DNA of 64,000 nt from Cryptomeria japonica (lineage: Eukaryota; Streptophyta; Pinopsida; Cupressales; Cupressaceae), in NCBI RefSeq assembly GCF_030272615.1, contig NC_081407.1:433652730-433716729 (forward strand), written 5' to 3'. Under the pieces are notes generated by a model. That model saw only the letters and a list, made by a program, of their open reading frames with translations, ran no database searches and was not told the DNA's origin. Shown here piece after piece: positions 32,259 through 44,560 of this stretch. A program made the position numbers and the translations under genes. Numbering within the stretch: the stretch's first letter is position 1; each line of letters begins with the position of its first letter.

Positions 32259-32777
32259 ATGGCAGCCATTACAGTAGCGATCTCCAGCGTAAAGACAGAA
32301 TGCGCAAAGGCGGCGGTGGCAAAGGCAGCGCCGCCGCACAGCCCTCTGAGCAGAGGGGCTAGGGGGAAAATGGTGAAGGTGCGCGCTTCGATGAGGGAAA
32401 ATGTGATGAAGATGGCGGCGACATCGGCGGCGAGCGTGGCCATAGCGGGGAGCGCTCTGGTCGGTCCGGCGGCGGCAATGGAGGTGCTGCTGGGCGGCAA
32501 CGGTGGCGAGCTTGAGTTCGTGCCGAATGAATTCTCGGTGCCGGCAGGGGAGACCATCATTTTCAAGAACAACGCGGGATTTCCCCACAATGTGATCTTT
32601 CTTGAGGATGAAGTGCCCTCCGGCGTTGATGCCGGCACCATTTCCATGCTGGAAGAAGATTTGCTGAATGCCCCTGGCCAGACCTACAAAGTAACCCTTG
32701 ACAAGAAGGGCACCTACAAATTCTACTGCGGGCCTCACGAGGGAGCCGGCATGAGAGGAACAGTTACTGTCAATTGA
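32259..32777 (+). CDS. petE: Plastocyanin, chloroplast precursor
   Basis: 172 codons, no intron. Plastocyanin carries electrons from cytochrome b6f to photosystem I in the thylakoid lumen. The product has a two-part transit peptide of 73 residues: a Ser/Ala/Lys-rich stromal part, then a lumen-targeting part ([19 protein letters not shown]) ending AAA before the mature start MEVLLGG. The mature 99 residues equal the usual length. Copper ligands are all present: His37 (GFPHN), Cys84, His87 and Met92 ([10 protein letters not shown]). Tyr83 and acidic residues 43-45 and 59-61 for cytochrome f docking are kept; position 42 is Leu. The ATG at 32259 (ACCAATGGC) is chosen because an upstream in-frame ATG at 32136 would add 41 residues translating the CT leader. 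GC-rich coding sequence stands out from its AT-rich surroundings. Confidence 0.97.
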   Translation: MAAITVAISSVKTECAKAAVAKAAPPHSPLSRGARGKMVKVRASMRENVMKMAATSAASVAIAGSALVGPAAAMEVLLGGNGGELEFVPNEFSVPAGETIIFKNNAGFPHNVIFLEDEVPSGVDAGTISMLEEDLLNAPGQTYKVTLDKKGTYKFYCGPHEGAGMRGTVTVN

Positions 32778-32903
32778 TTCTTCCGATTCTCAATTAGGGC
32801 TCCTGTTCCTGTTCCTGTTTCTGTTCCTCTTCCTCTTGCTTACTGTTTAAATGTGAGGGTTTTGTATGGCACTGACTCTGTAAAATGTTTTCACTTTCAC
32901 TTC

Positions 32904-33209
32904 TGATTTGCTCGGGTTTTAAAAGGTTAGCGGGCAATTTATTATGATTATTAGTGTTATCGTTTCCTTTTTCAAGTCTTCTAAATCTAATGCTATAACG
33001 TTGATAAAGAGTTCTTCAAGCATTTTATTGTCTATTTTTTAAGGTTCAGGCACTGGATATGTGATTTGCTTTGCTCCGGATTTAAAGTTTAGCGGACAAT
33101 TTGTTGTTATTATGATTAAGTTATTAGTGTTATTGTTTCCTTTCTAAAGTCTTCTAATTCTAATGCTTTGATATATTGATAAAGAGTTGTTCAAGGATTT
33201 TATTGTCTG
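32904..33209. repeat. Diverged tandem duplication just 3' of plastocyanin
   Basis: 32904-33034 and 33063-33209 share GATTTGCT, AGCGG(G/A)CAATTT, TTATTAGTGTTAT, AGTCTTCTAA and TTGATAAAGAGTT in order, with several indels. It lies past the stop and probably in or beyond the 3' untranslated region. Confidence 0.8.
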
Positions 33210-33469
33210 TCACTTGGAAATTAATTGAATCAGAATATTAATGTTTCTGTTTCCGGTAGAAATTTGCTACAGTTTTGTATTTGTTGTCTGGATTAAAGAC
33301 TTTTTTGTACGGTTCTTATTTTAATGGTTTGGATCATTTGGTGGTGCGCCATTAAGATGAAAAGAACAAATAATTCTATACAATGTTTAGGAGAAATATT
33401 TATTATGTTGGTAGTTAGTGGTCTGGTTTGCCTTTTCGCAGTTTATTACTGGTCAGCATATCAAAAATA

Positions 33470-33785
33470 TTATGATTTATTTATATGAATTATAGAAATA
33501 ACATATTTTTAATTAAATTAACATACAATTTAATTTAAAAATAATTGTATTAATTTTATAGTAACAATTGTTTTAATTTTATGATTCATTTTATATGGAT
33601 TATGGAAATAGCTTATGTTTAATAAAATTAATGCACAATCTAATTCAGAAATAATTGAGCTAATTTTATAAAAACAATTGTTCTAATTTTATGGATTGTG
33701 GAAAGTTGATGTCTTGTCTTAAAATTAATTTTATGGATTGTGGAAAGTTAATGTCTTTACTTAAAATTAATTTTATGGATTGTTT
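33470..33785. repeat. Two AT-rich tandem duplications
   Basis: 33470-33690 contains two units of about 115 bp sharing TTTTATAGTAACAATTGTT or TTTTATAAAAACAATTGTT and ATTATGGAAATA. 33687-33785 repeats TTTTATGGATTGTGGAAAGTT with a 42 bp period, 2.3 units. Confidence 0.75.
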
Positions 33786-34006
33786 TAGAAATTTTAAAAT
33801 CATAGAATAAATAAGAGTTGCATAAGAGCCCATTTCTTGTAAAAAATTGTTAAAAGAGTGCTCTAAGTATGTTGTGTAATAGGATAGTGTGTGGGCTAGT
33901 TATATGTGCAATGTAAGAGATGAACCTTTTCGTTTAGATTAAATTGCTGAACATTTGCTCAATTCATAAAATTCCAAGTAACTAGTGAATGATAAAAATG
34001 AAGATC

Positions 34007-34100
34007 ATGAAGTAAACAACTTTTGGATTTGATTTTGTGCAAGTTTTTAATGATGATTAAAAACTTGCACACAATCAAATCCAGAAGTTGTTTACTTCAT
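34007..34100. other. Near-perfect 45 bp hairpin with a 4 base loop
   Basis: Arm 1 (34007-34051) and arm 2 (34056-34100) match at 43 of 45 positions, with a loop GATG; one of the two differences would be a G-U pair in RNA. It encodes nothing. It could be a small foldback element, a hairpin siRNA/miRNA source or a recent palindromic duplication; the sequence does not decide. Confidence 0.85.
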
Positions 34101-34580
34101 TATCATGGATTATGGAAATCTAATAGATTTGAGTGAAGATCACTTCAACATTTCATTGTTGTATTATAAGAGTATTGGTTTATGCATATGTGGATTTTTG
34201 TTAGTAAATATTGGTATGTTATAACTTGCATTAGTTTACAATACAAACGTCAATCCAATAACAATCACAAAAATAGTAGTGTAGTCTTTTGAACATTAAG
34301 ATGTATATTGATACACAAATGTCTACGTAATTAGCAAAGATAAGAGAATATATTTTATTATATTCCTAAATGTAAAACATGGCTTTAGGCTTGTCAAATG
34401 TAGAGCTTGTAAAAATAGTGAACAAACTGAAGATCGGATAATTGATTCATTAATAGTCAATTCTATATAATAAAAGGAAGGAGACGCTTGTTATAAATCA
34501 TGCATTTTGTCTACATATGAGCATATGATTCATCTTATATGCATATATGCAACATCTAAATTGTAGGCATAATTATGGTG

Positions 34581-34837
34581 GCTTCACAATACAAACACAA
34601 AAAATGAATAATCTATTTGAATTATATTTAAAATTTGTGATCAATTTTTTATTCTAGTAAGGGAAATTGTGTAAACATTAAAAATATGGATCATAGATTT
34701 AAAACAAACCCACCAAATACAAAATTTGTAACATTTTACTAAATTCAATCATATGCACATACTTTTGTATTTCCATAACACAATTTAGATAGTGCTATAA
34801 TATACTATTTTACTACCACAACAAATGCAATAATTGT
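34581..34837. repeat. Left remnant of an interrupted tandem repeat
   Basis: This segment matches 45960-46240 in order and orientation, from AAACACAAAAAATGAATAATCTAT to ATAATATACTA. The match stops at 34837, exactly where TGTAATGCCCC begins. The continuation of the repeat starts at 44955. Confidence 0.8.
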
Positions 34838-35829
34838 AATGCCCCTCCCTCGGTCACTCTGTTTAACCTAGCTTGACTTTGGTTGAATTCTTCAGTGGCT
34901 TTTATGACTGGATGATACTCTCTAATGTGATGATTTTTATCATGGTTCTAGAATATGATGTTAGATAATATGATTAAGTACTGACCTTAGATTGACATAT
35001 CTACTTTATGTATGAGTTATATCTTGTGATCGTCTTCTTGTATGAGTTCGAGTTTGTACGGGGTGTGAGGGGATGATCTTCCATCACCCACTTCAAAGGG
35101 ACATGGAATGTCACGATTCTCCTCCACCGGTGTGCCTGTATATGTTGGTGAAATGTATGTGTTTTTCTGGTGATGCAGCTGCAGGTTCCGAGCATTGACT
35201 CCACCTGAATCTTCAGGTCTGAGCATGCTCTCTAACCCAATGTTAACGTGGAAATGGAGTTATCATTCAGACCCTTGTTGTGATCATCATTCCTCGCGGG
35301 AACAAGATTCTTTTGTTGCCAATCATGTCAGTTGTTACCCTATTAGTCTTTTGTGTTGGTCTTCGTGTTTTGGTTTGTCGCATTTCGTTGCTCCTGTGTT
35401 TAGTGTAACTATTATCTTTTATTTCGTGACAAAGATTAATATTATATATATTAATGGTATTTGTATATTAATGATTAATTAATTAGTAAAATTGAAATTG
35501 TGCAAAATGAAATTAAACTAATGTTAGTGGTAAAATAATTAAATTTATTTTATCCTCGTTGTAAAGGATTAATTAAATAGGGTAATTAAATATTAAGGAT
35601 TAATTAATAAATAAAATTGAAAATTGTTGCACCAATATATTAATTTAGTCCGTGGAACTAAAAGGTTTAAATTATTTAATTATTACAAAAATAATTATTT
35701 AAAGGGAGTTAAATACTTATTTAGTATTTTATTTGTGGTCATAAAATAATCTATTTAAAAAGTAATTTCTATTTAATTATTTTCAAATTATATTTGCACG
35801 TAGGGAGTTACAAAAATAATATTAAAAAT
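34838..35829 (+). mobile_element. LTR-like segment 5' of the LINE
   Basis: TGTAATGCCCCTCCC start, then about 600 bp of mixed sequence and 350 bp of AT-rich TTAATTAA-type sequence like the U3 of other LTRs here. It probably continues at 42210 beyond the LINE. ORFs of 67-95 codons near 35001-35482 look like chance frames. Confidence 0.45.
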
Positions 35830-36064
35830 TTTTTTCAATTTTTTTTTTCTAATTTATTCATAAAAGATTGGTGAAATGAGATGGCGCTCTGCAACTAGGG
35901 CCTGCAACCAGGGTTGACGTGGACCCCTAGCAGCCCTACGGGTAGAGGAGGCGTACGTGATCCTCCATGGTGGTAAGCTTTTCTTCCCTCTTTGTTTTCT
36001 AACCTTTGCCGAGTCGGGTGCATTCATTGCAGGCACGAAGGAGGGCAAAAATAGTTAATACTCG

Positions 36065-37931
36065 ATGGAGGCAGGGATTAATGAGGCGGACTCGACCCAT
36101 GTGCCCATGAATAAAGCCGTCGAGGAAGCATTCATTGGCAAGTCCTTCCGAGACGCGATCGTTGGTATTACAGTGCAGGCCTCGAAGGAGGCCAAATTCG
36201 CTCTGGTAAGTGCTTCATCTGCAGACGGTAATGGCGGAACCAGAGGACGAGGTAAGGACCTTGCCTTGGCTCCTTGCACTTTCTCTATCTCTCCTAATGA
36301 TGCCATGGCAGATGCCCTAGAACTTGAAAATAAGAGACTCCAAGATGTTGCTATTTTTTTGTTGTTGTAACTAATGTGGATAAATGTCCAGCGAGGAAAC
36401 TCCTAGATGATTGGATGAAAAATGTTTGGATTAAAAAGCTAGGTTTCAGTTTTTCTTTCTCTAGGATGATCCAGAAAGGTCTTTTTGTTATTTTATTTAA
36501 AGATAATAAATCACAGTTAGAATTTTTACATAAACAATTCTGGGTCGTTGGTCAAACCACCTTCGGGGCCCTAAAATGGTCTTTTGATGCATTTATTGAA
36601 GAAATTTTGGCTTTATCTTGCCCTCGGTGGCTGTTAATTAAGATTCTCCCCCCCATTTTTTGGAATTTCATTCCGCAATTGCCAGATTCGATAGGGAAAG
36701 TGGTGAGAGTGGATCATTCAGCGAACCTTGTCCCCAATTTAGATGTCAGAGTCTTGATTTCCATCAATCCGGGAGTAGACATTCCCATATTTCTTGACAT
36801 TAAATTGCAGAATGAATCCTTCACCTGCATTTGGGAAACCCTAGGGGGTTTGAATTCGTGCTTTCTTTGTAGAAGGGAAGGGCACGTCAGGCGCTCTGGA
36901 CCTATTCTGTCAAATAGGTCCAAACCGTTCGCTAACTCGCCCGGGTCTGGAAGGATTAAAGGGGGCCCTGCTCCTCTCAATCCTTTTGTTAAGCCTTCGA
37001 AGGAGTCGTCTATTAAGGATAAGATTGATTTGTTAAGTAAGGCCATTAAGGTTGTTGTGTCTAGCTTCCCTAGGACTCAACCTATTGATCCCCCTAGTTT
37101 TGATACTAATTCTGAATTTGGTCCCTTCAATGTTGATCCCCCCCTCACTCGGCGGTGTCTGCAGCCGTTTCTCAGTTGGAAAATTTCGATGACTTTGTCT
37201 TCCAGTTGGGGTCTAAGAAAAAGAATGCTCAACAATTGGCCCTAGAGAAGATTAGGGCCAGAGGGCATCAGAGTTTTCAATCCGTCAAGACAGGCATTGT
37301 ACAAGAAGGATCTAACACCCCTCCAGAGGAATCGACAAAGACCAACCCTTGCAAGGACTCTCATGTCAAAACAATTGTCAGGACTTTTGAAGGCATTGAT
37401 CGTGGAGATGATGCTAGTAGGAGTAGGGTTGCAACCCCCCCTGCCCTTGACGATCCTCAATATGCTCTCACAACATGTCAATCCCAAGTCAGGGATAATT
37501 CATCAGACCCGACATTTGTGGAGAACGATTCACTGGACCCTCTAGGGCATGAGGATTGCTCCCCTCATCCTATCCTCATCACATCCCTGATCCCTGCTCT
37601 GGATAAATCTAAGACCTTGGTTGATGATGACAATGTCCTTTACGAGATTATCCCAGATGCTCCAACAGTTGTCAACTCTAGAATCCAATACACTCCTGAG
37701 ATAGGTATGTTGGAAGGAGAATCCCAGGAAGATGCCTCCTCGGTGGACATTCATGAGTCTGAGATAGAAACTGATTTAAGATCCAACCTGTCGACAATTA
37801 ATGGTGAGGAACTTAAGGATGCAGATTTCACAAATGAGGAAATCTCTGAGGGTGAAGCTCTCACCAAGAGGAAAAGAGGAAGGCCTAAAACAAACTCTCT
37901 CCTGCACACAAGAAATCTAACTAAAAGGTGA
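36065..37931 (+). pseudogene. LINE ORF1 (DUF4283 and zinc-knuckle protein), two frameshifts
   Basis: ATG 36065 opens the frame. A frameshift in the T run near 36353-36360 precedes TNVDKCPARKLLDDWM, and a DUF4283-type region runs to about 36830. A knuckle CFLCRREGHVRRS follows at about 36855 with its final Cys replaced by Ser. A second frameshift lies in the C run near 37136-37144; the frame then continues to TGA 37929 with an acidic linker and a basic KRKRGRPK tail. Plant LINE ORF1 proteins bind element RNA and chaperone it. Both breaks fall in homopolymers. Confidence 0.75.
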
Positions 37932-37970
37932 GCATCCTTAAGTGCTTTAACAGCTTCAAGATTGACAAGA

Positions 37971-40900
37971 ATGAAAAATAATTACCTGTTCTCCATGAAA
38001 TGTCTATCCTGGAATATCCGGGGGTTGGAATCCCCTTATAGGAAATATATTGTGAGAAGATTGTTGAATAGTCATAAGGACTTGGATTTTGTCTTGCTTC
38101 AGGAATTTAAAGCTATTAACTTCACCCTAGAGACCAATCTAAACTTCATATGGAAGGACTCTCTCAAATTCTTCACAAATCATGAGAAAGGCAAAGGAGG
38201 GGCTGACATCCTTATTAATCCTAATTGGCAAAAATCTATCATTGACTCGGGAATCTCCCCTTGTAATAGAGCTATGTGGGCCACTTTCCATCATGGTGAT
38301 TCTTCATTCAGGCTATGCAACATATACGCTCCCAATGATTACAGGGATAGATCTGAGCTTTGGAAGTGGTTTTCTTCTCTTCCTGACATCCCATGGATTC
38401 TGGGGGGTGACTTCAATATGGTAGAACACAAGGATGACAAGTTAGGGGGTATTGCAAATGAGTGGAAAGGAGGAGAGAAGATCCATTGGGATAGAATGAA
38501 GAGCATGAAGAGATTATTTGACCCTTTAGAATGATTAAAGCATGTTAATAAGGGCATATGGTATACGTGGTGAAACTTCCAGAAAGCTGCTAGCAGAATC
38601 TACTCCAGATTGGATAGATTTTATACCAATAAGGACTTCTTCTCCTTTATCCCGGACCACCAAGGTTGCCCAATGGTGGTCAGACCTTCCTCCCTCTCGG
38701 ATCATCACCCCATCTTTATTGAAATTGTTCTTAGGAGTGCAAACAAGCCTCATAGTAAAAATGGAGGTAAATTTATTCTCAACAGCAATCTCCTCAAAGA
38801 CCAGGACGTCCTTGCGACAATTCATATAATAAGAATGTTTAATAAGTGGAATCCCTCTAGTGGCTCCTATATAAACAACTGGGATACCTTAGTCAGAAGT
38901 TGGTAGAAGATAATAGGTACCATTGGCAAAAAGAAGGCCAAAGATGCCAGTCAGGTTGAGTTGGTTCTATCATCAAATCTGCTCAATACAGAGCAAGCCC
39001 TTCAATATGACCCCAACAACTCTCATCTTAATCTCCAAGTGGCCATTGCTAGAGATGAGCTCCAGAAAAGACAACATCATAAGGTAATAGGTGCCCGAAC
39101 CAGAGCCAGGATGCTCTATCTTGACAAAGGGGACAAAGGCTCAAAGTTCTTTTTCAACATTCTGAAGCAAAAACAATGTAAGGAGAGGATTGATAAGCTA
39201 TGGGTGGATGGCAAGGAAATTGCTACTGATGGGGAAATCCTGAATGAGTTTAGTAAATTCTACAAGCAACTCTTCTCTTCCAAAGACTCCCTTGCCTCAA
39301 AGGCTGCAAGGGTCAAATGCAAGGATCTTATTCCTAAGCTTGTATCTCCCGATGAGGTTATCTCTCTCAGTAGACCCTTCTCAGTGGAGGAGATTATTAG
39401 AGCTATTAACTCCCTTCATAATGACAAAGCCCCAGGATCGGATGGGCTTACTATAGAGTTTTATAAGACTAATATTTCATGGATAGCTGAGGATCTTATT
39501 GAGGTCTATAATGAAGCCATCAAGACTAGAACTCTAGGAATTAACACAAATAGAGGGTTGATCAAACTTATACCCAAAGAAGGGGACAAGGCTTTAATCA
39601 AGAACTAGCGCCCTATTACTCTACTCAATGTTTCTTACAAGATCCTTGCTAAACTGCTCGCCCTAAGGCTCAAACATATCTTCCCTAAGTTTATATGCTC
39701 CACCCAAACCGACTTCATTAAAGGGAGATACATCTTGGAAAATCTGATTACAAGTTGGGAAGCCATAGAATGGGCTAGAGTCTTGGAACAAAAGGTGGGC
39801 ATGTTTTTGTTAGACTTCGAAAAAGACTATGACAGGATTGAATGGGGTTTCATAACCACTATGCTCCAAGCCTTTGGATTTCCCGAGATCTTCTGTCAGT
39901 CTGTTAAGGTCCTTCTTAGGGATGCTCATGCCCAGGTAGAAGTGAATGGCATGATTTCTCATCCATTCGAGCTTAGTAGATCTATTAGGCAAGGCTGCCC
40001 TCTTGCCCCTGCCCTTTTTGTTATTGCATCCAATGCTCTTTATTATTTGCTCAGAGACTACTCCCACTCCCCTAGGGTTAAGGGAATCTCCCTCCCTGAT
40101 GACTCAAAACTGATCAACATCCAATTTGCAGATGACACTGCCCTTTTCTTTGAGCTTTCAAAAGAGAATTTGGATGCTTTATCAGCCAAACTCTCCTTGT
40201 TCTATGAAGCCGCAGGGGCCAATATATCCCAACTCAAATCTACCTTGCTCGGATGGATTGAGAAACCTCCAAACTAGCTTGCTACCTATGGGTATCAATG
40301 GGGAGGACCGACCACAATTGTCAGATATATGGGGATCCCTTTTTCAATCTCCCCTTGCCTTAAGGATATGTGGGCATGGATTAAGGGGAGATCAAATCTA
40401 AGCTCTCTAAATGGAATAAGCACTATTTATCGCTGGCAGGAAGAATGCAAGTGTGCCAAAAGATTCTCTCATCTTACAGTATATACTATGCATATGTTTG
40501 GATGTTCAATAACTATCAGATCAATGAGATTCAGAAAACCATCAAAGACTTTTTGTGGTCAGATGGAAGAGGTCACATAAAAGCTCACTCAGTCAAATGG
40601 GATTAGTGCTGCATGGATAAATCTATTGGAGGCTTGGGTCTTAAGGATTTGAGAACCCAAGGGATTGCATTGGCAACCAAATGGATTTTTCATGCTCCGG
40701 AAGGTAATGAACAATGGAAACTGCTCATTCATAATAATATTAGCAGGGGGTTCCTAAGAAAGCTAAATCTTGGAAGTCCCTCCCCATTAGTGATCTTCTA
40801 GTTGGATCCTTCTCAGTTTCTACTGCAGGCTCTGTTATCTTCAAAACCATCTGGAAAGCATGGGAAATTATTAGATCTAGTGCTGGCAATGCTTGGAGCA

Positions 40901-41984
40901 GCCATCTTAATCAAGTGTGTGGGGATAGGTCAATCTGGTGGAACTTAACCCATAAAGGTAAGCCTTTAGCCCTTACTCAGGGGTGTTCGACCAAAAATGG
41001 GTCAGGAAAGGAATGTGTTGCTTCAAAGACATCATTACTAATGGAACTCTGATCCCTTGGGAAGAGCTCTTTGCAAAATTTAATCTGCCTCCTTCTAGCA
41101 AAAGGACTTCTAACATCTTGTGCAATGCTTGTAATTTCCTCCAGCCCCCTATTGCTTGCGAAGATGGCAACCCTCTTTCCTTCACTTGGTCCAATGGAAG
41201 CCCAATTGGGAACCTTAAACCTTTTGCTATCTATAAAACCCTCTCCTCTGATAACAACATCCTCAACCATCTCAATTCAATCTGGTATTCTGACATGTCG
41301 AGAGCTCAATGGGGTCATATCTTCAAATCTATTTGGGGGTCTCCATTGGCTCTGAGGAAGAAAACCTTCAGATGGTTGCTTCTTCTAGACAAGCTCCCTA
41401 CCAGATCGGATTACACTAATGAAGACCTGTGTTCTATCTATAAAATCAGGGAAACCAGTAGACATATTTTTTTCGATAGCATTGTTGCTAAGGAAATTTG
41501 GCTTATGTTTGGTTTTACTCTTCCTGTGTAGTGTAATATTCTTATTGTTGTTACAGGGGTCATTAAAGGACTTAAGAAAGATACTAATGTGTTCTGAAAT
41601 TTGCATTCTAGTGACATCCTTTGGTATATATGGAAAATTAAGAACTTAGAAAAATTTCAAGGGCAAGCTAGGGCCCTTACTGAGTCTTTTCGAAGTCTCA
41701 CCCTCCACTCTGTCTGCTCGTAGGTCACTATGGTGTTCAGGCTTAACAAAGAGAAGTTACAAAGGTTCCTTTTAGATGGACATGCCATGGTATTCATCTT
41801 CGAGCTATCCCATGGATACACCTGGGGGAGAACCAATGCTAAGAGAACTCCTTTTGTGAATGCCCTTGACGCTCTTATGGAAGAAATAAGAGGCAATGGC
41901 CACCAGGTTAGACAACAGATGATCCAAACTGCTAGGATGTTGGACGATTGCAGGCTTTTCTGGATGGAAGGACCTACAGGATAG
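37971..41984 (+). pseudogene. LINE ORF2: endonuclease and reverse transcriptase, multiply broken
   Basis: ATG 37971 or 37995. The AP endonuclease shows WNIRGL, LLQEFK, GGDFNM and SDHHP. RT shows NDKAPGSDGLTIEFYK, RPITLLN, FIKGRYI, the core LLDFEKDYDRI, RQGCPLAPALF and catalytic FADD at 40125-40136. A zf-RVT-like tail (41270-41530, FRWLLLLDKLPT) has lost its cysteines. Stops: TGA 38532, TGA 38571, TAG 38904, TAG 39606, TAG 40275, TAG 40605, and TGA or TAG codons after 41500. Most can be G-to-A changes of Trp. Frameshifts occur near 40385 and in the G run near 40746. The protein would nick target DNA and prime reverse transcription there. Confidence 0.85.
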
Positions 41985-42209
41985 ATAACCTGGATGTAAT
42001 CCAGGCATACACCATGGACATTTTTATTTTTTCTGCTTCTTTTGGTCATTATTGTATAGCGGATCTGCCAAATCACATACTCACATTTTTTGCACTGTTA
42101 CTAAGTAACAAACTGCTCCTATTTTTTATAGTTATATCGAACTGCTAAAGCAGTTACATACTTGTCTGTAATCCGGTTTACTAACTATATCAATACAAAA
42201 ATAAATAAA

Positions 42210-42560
42210 TATTAATGAGTTTAATTAATGGGAATCTTGGCATGCAAAATTGATGGTGGGAGTTACAATTTGTTATGGGGGTTAAAAAAAGGGAGGGAAG
42301 GAGGAAAATAATCTCTGCATTCTCGTGAAGTTTTCATCTCTGCATTTTCTAGTTCGGGGGTTTTTCAAGAAATTTTGGGGGAGGAAATCTCTGTGTGCTT
42401 GAATTTTTGGAAATGGCTTCTAAAAAGGATTTTGTGAAATCTCTAATGGGGAAGGAAGAAATTGAAAATAAGAAAAGAGGAATGGATATTGGAAGATTGT
42501 CTCCGAAATTTTCTGGATCAGAGCTCTGTTAATTTTTTTTTTCTATTTTATTTCGTTTGG
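42210..42560 (+). other. LTR-like sequence after the LINE; 39-codon ORF
   Basis: This is the likely continuation of the element interrupted by the LINE: GGGAGTTACAA at 42257 also occurs at 35806. A short ORF 42413-42532 (39 residues, starting MASKKDFVKSLMGKEE) has a basic, retroelement-like composition, but it is too short to assign. Confidence 0.35.
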
Positions 42561-42680
42561 GTGCGTGTGGGGTGTCGTGGGCACCCACGATGGTGGGTAA
42601 TCTCACCCGTCGTGGGCTTACCCATGGTGGTGGGGAGCCCACCCACCGTGGGGTGTCCATGGTGGTAACCCTCCACCCCA
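42560..42680. repeat. GC-rich cluster of overlapping palindromes
   Basis: Repeated CCCACGATGGTGGG, CCCACCGTGGGG and CCATGGTGG words in a 120 bp GC-rich island within AT-rich DNA. Several hairpins can be drawn. No coding evidence; the reading GHPRWWVISPVV is an artefact of repetition. Confidence 0.7.
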
Positions 42681-42797
42681 ACTTGACACGATTTCATGGT
42701 TTGTTATAATATTTAAAAAAAAAATAACAGTTTGATAATTATTTTCAGTGGTGTTAAAAAAATAAATTCTTCTTGTTGATTTTTTATGTGGGATTTA

Positions 42798-42932
<135 letters not shown>

Positions 42933-43031
42933 GATCAGTTCTTTATTTTATTATTGCTGATACATTTGTATATGTATATTAATTCAGGTCAAATTTTTAG
43001 ATGAATATATATATATATATATATATATATA

Positions 43032-43839
43032 CTCTCATAGTTTGGAAAATGTTGTTTAGATTGTATACTATTTAAAAAGGTTATATTTTAGATAAATATA
43101 GCTAGGTTTGATATAGTTGGTAGTAATGGATAAAGTAGATATAATTAGATTTAAGTAATTGGTTTTGAGTATAGAGTTATGTTTTGCATATTTGGAAATC
43201 GGATATATTTGTGAGAAGAGTAAATGTATTTAGATTTATCCTTATGCTATTTAATATAATTTAATCAATCATGTGGTTAAGTTTGGTTTAGGATTATATA
43301 TGTTCCCATATGAATTTGGTTAATCCTCATTTATTTTGCTATTGATCAAATATAATGAGAGCAATTAGTAGGAATAGATTACAATGTTTGTGATATAATA
43401 TGATGTCAGTAAAAGGGGCTAATGGATTAATGAATTCAATGTTGATTTAGAACTTTTGATGTTTATGTGTTATTATGGACTCTTTGGTAGATTTGAATGA
43501 ACTCTCTTGTGTGCGGCATCATGAGTACTTGCTTTTGCTATTGGATCTTGTCCTTCATTGTGGGGATACTCAGATGTGTGGTTTATGTGTTTTAATTCCA
43601 GAGGCTTAGGAGTCTGGGAGTCTATGGTTTCTTTTATGTATAGTCATGATTCTCTTTTGATGTTAAGAGTTCAAGCCTTGAATGATTGGAAGCTAGATGG
43701 TAATTCCTAGCCTACTTTGGATACTCCCTATATGCTATCTTGTTCTAGCAATCCAACCAACCTTTCTATGGTAGAGGGGTCTAGACTCTTGGTGTTATGG
43801 TTGTCTTAGACCTTGTGATGAAATTTGATTCCTAGATGC
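43032..43839. other. Intervening AT-rich DNA, no feature seen
   Basis: No ORF of interest and no repeat recognised in this stretch. Confidence 0.45.
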
Positions 43840-44560
43840 AAGTCAAGGGGGAGTGGCTTTCATTGGGGGTTGGGACCCAAAGTGGTCGCCAGGGTAACTC
43901 AATAAGAGTTTTGTATCAAGTGATAATATAAAATAATGAATTGGGGTGGGTAGCTAGAAAACATTAATAAAGATAATTTTGTTGCCTCTCTTACACTCAG
44001 GTGCTTGTTTAAGGTTGAGGTAAGTAGAGAAGGGCCTAGAATGGCTTCGACCAATCTTGTGCTTTCTTAAGGTTGGTGTGGTCCATTAGTGTTTGTTGGG
44101 GGGCCAGGAGATGCCACCAGAGTAACCCAGGATGGGGGCCGAGACCTAGTGAAGACCTACCAGGGTACCTCATGACAACCTAGTGATGACACTCTTCCCT
44201 ATTTCTACCTATTGGTAACTTGTGTCTTTTATCCTCCTGTGGATTTCTTGAGCCTTTGGAAGATGGTTGTTTTACTTTTAGCCTTCTGCGATTAAGCCTT
44301 GTTGAGTTCCATGTGCTTATGGCCTTGTAAGTCTCATGCAAGTTCTTGTGTTTATAGCCTTTTGAGTCTCTTGTGGTTGTTGCTTTGTGAGCTCTTTTGT
44401 GTCATTTGTATCTCCTTGTTCTTCCTTCCGTCTCTTGGGTCTGGCTGATACCTCCTAGCATGGGGGGTGGACCTGATGGTACCACATGGTTGGGTGGAGT
44501 GCTATTTGCACCCATTGGGTTTCGGTCATTCTACATCATGTTCGTGATGGCTCATGGAAG
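43840..44560. repeat. Dispersed repeat, copy B (relative of 17481-18330)
   Basis: It shares ordered blocks with copy A: GGGAGTGGCT, TTTTGTATCAAGTGATAA, GGGGTGGACC and GGTTGGGTGG. It lacks the 141-145 bp array of copy A. It lies within the inserted block, about 400 bp from its right end GGGCGTTACA, so it may be part of a minus-oriented LTR. Confidence 0.6.

Larger units (their letters stand above)
35830..42209 (+). mobile_element. LINE (non-LTR) retrotransposon, nearly full length, decayed
   Basis: Two-ORF plant LINE: ORF1 with DUF4283 and a zinc knuckle, ORF2 with endonuclease, RT and a zf-RVT-like region, then a 3' tail ACAAAAATAAATAAAT at about 42195-42209. The 5' end is placed near 35830 by inference. 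A possible target duplication is AATAATATTAA before and AATAAATATTAA after, but both are in AT-rich DNA. Nested in an older LTR-like sequence. Confidence 0.8.

Noticed and set aside
32246-32738. Minus-strand ORFs of 133 and 161 codons over plastocyanin
   Set aside because: They are antisense shadows of the GC-rich coding sequence.
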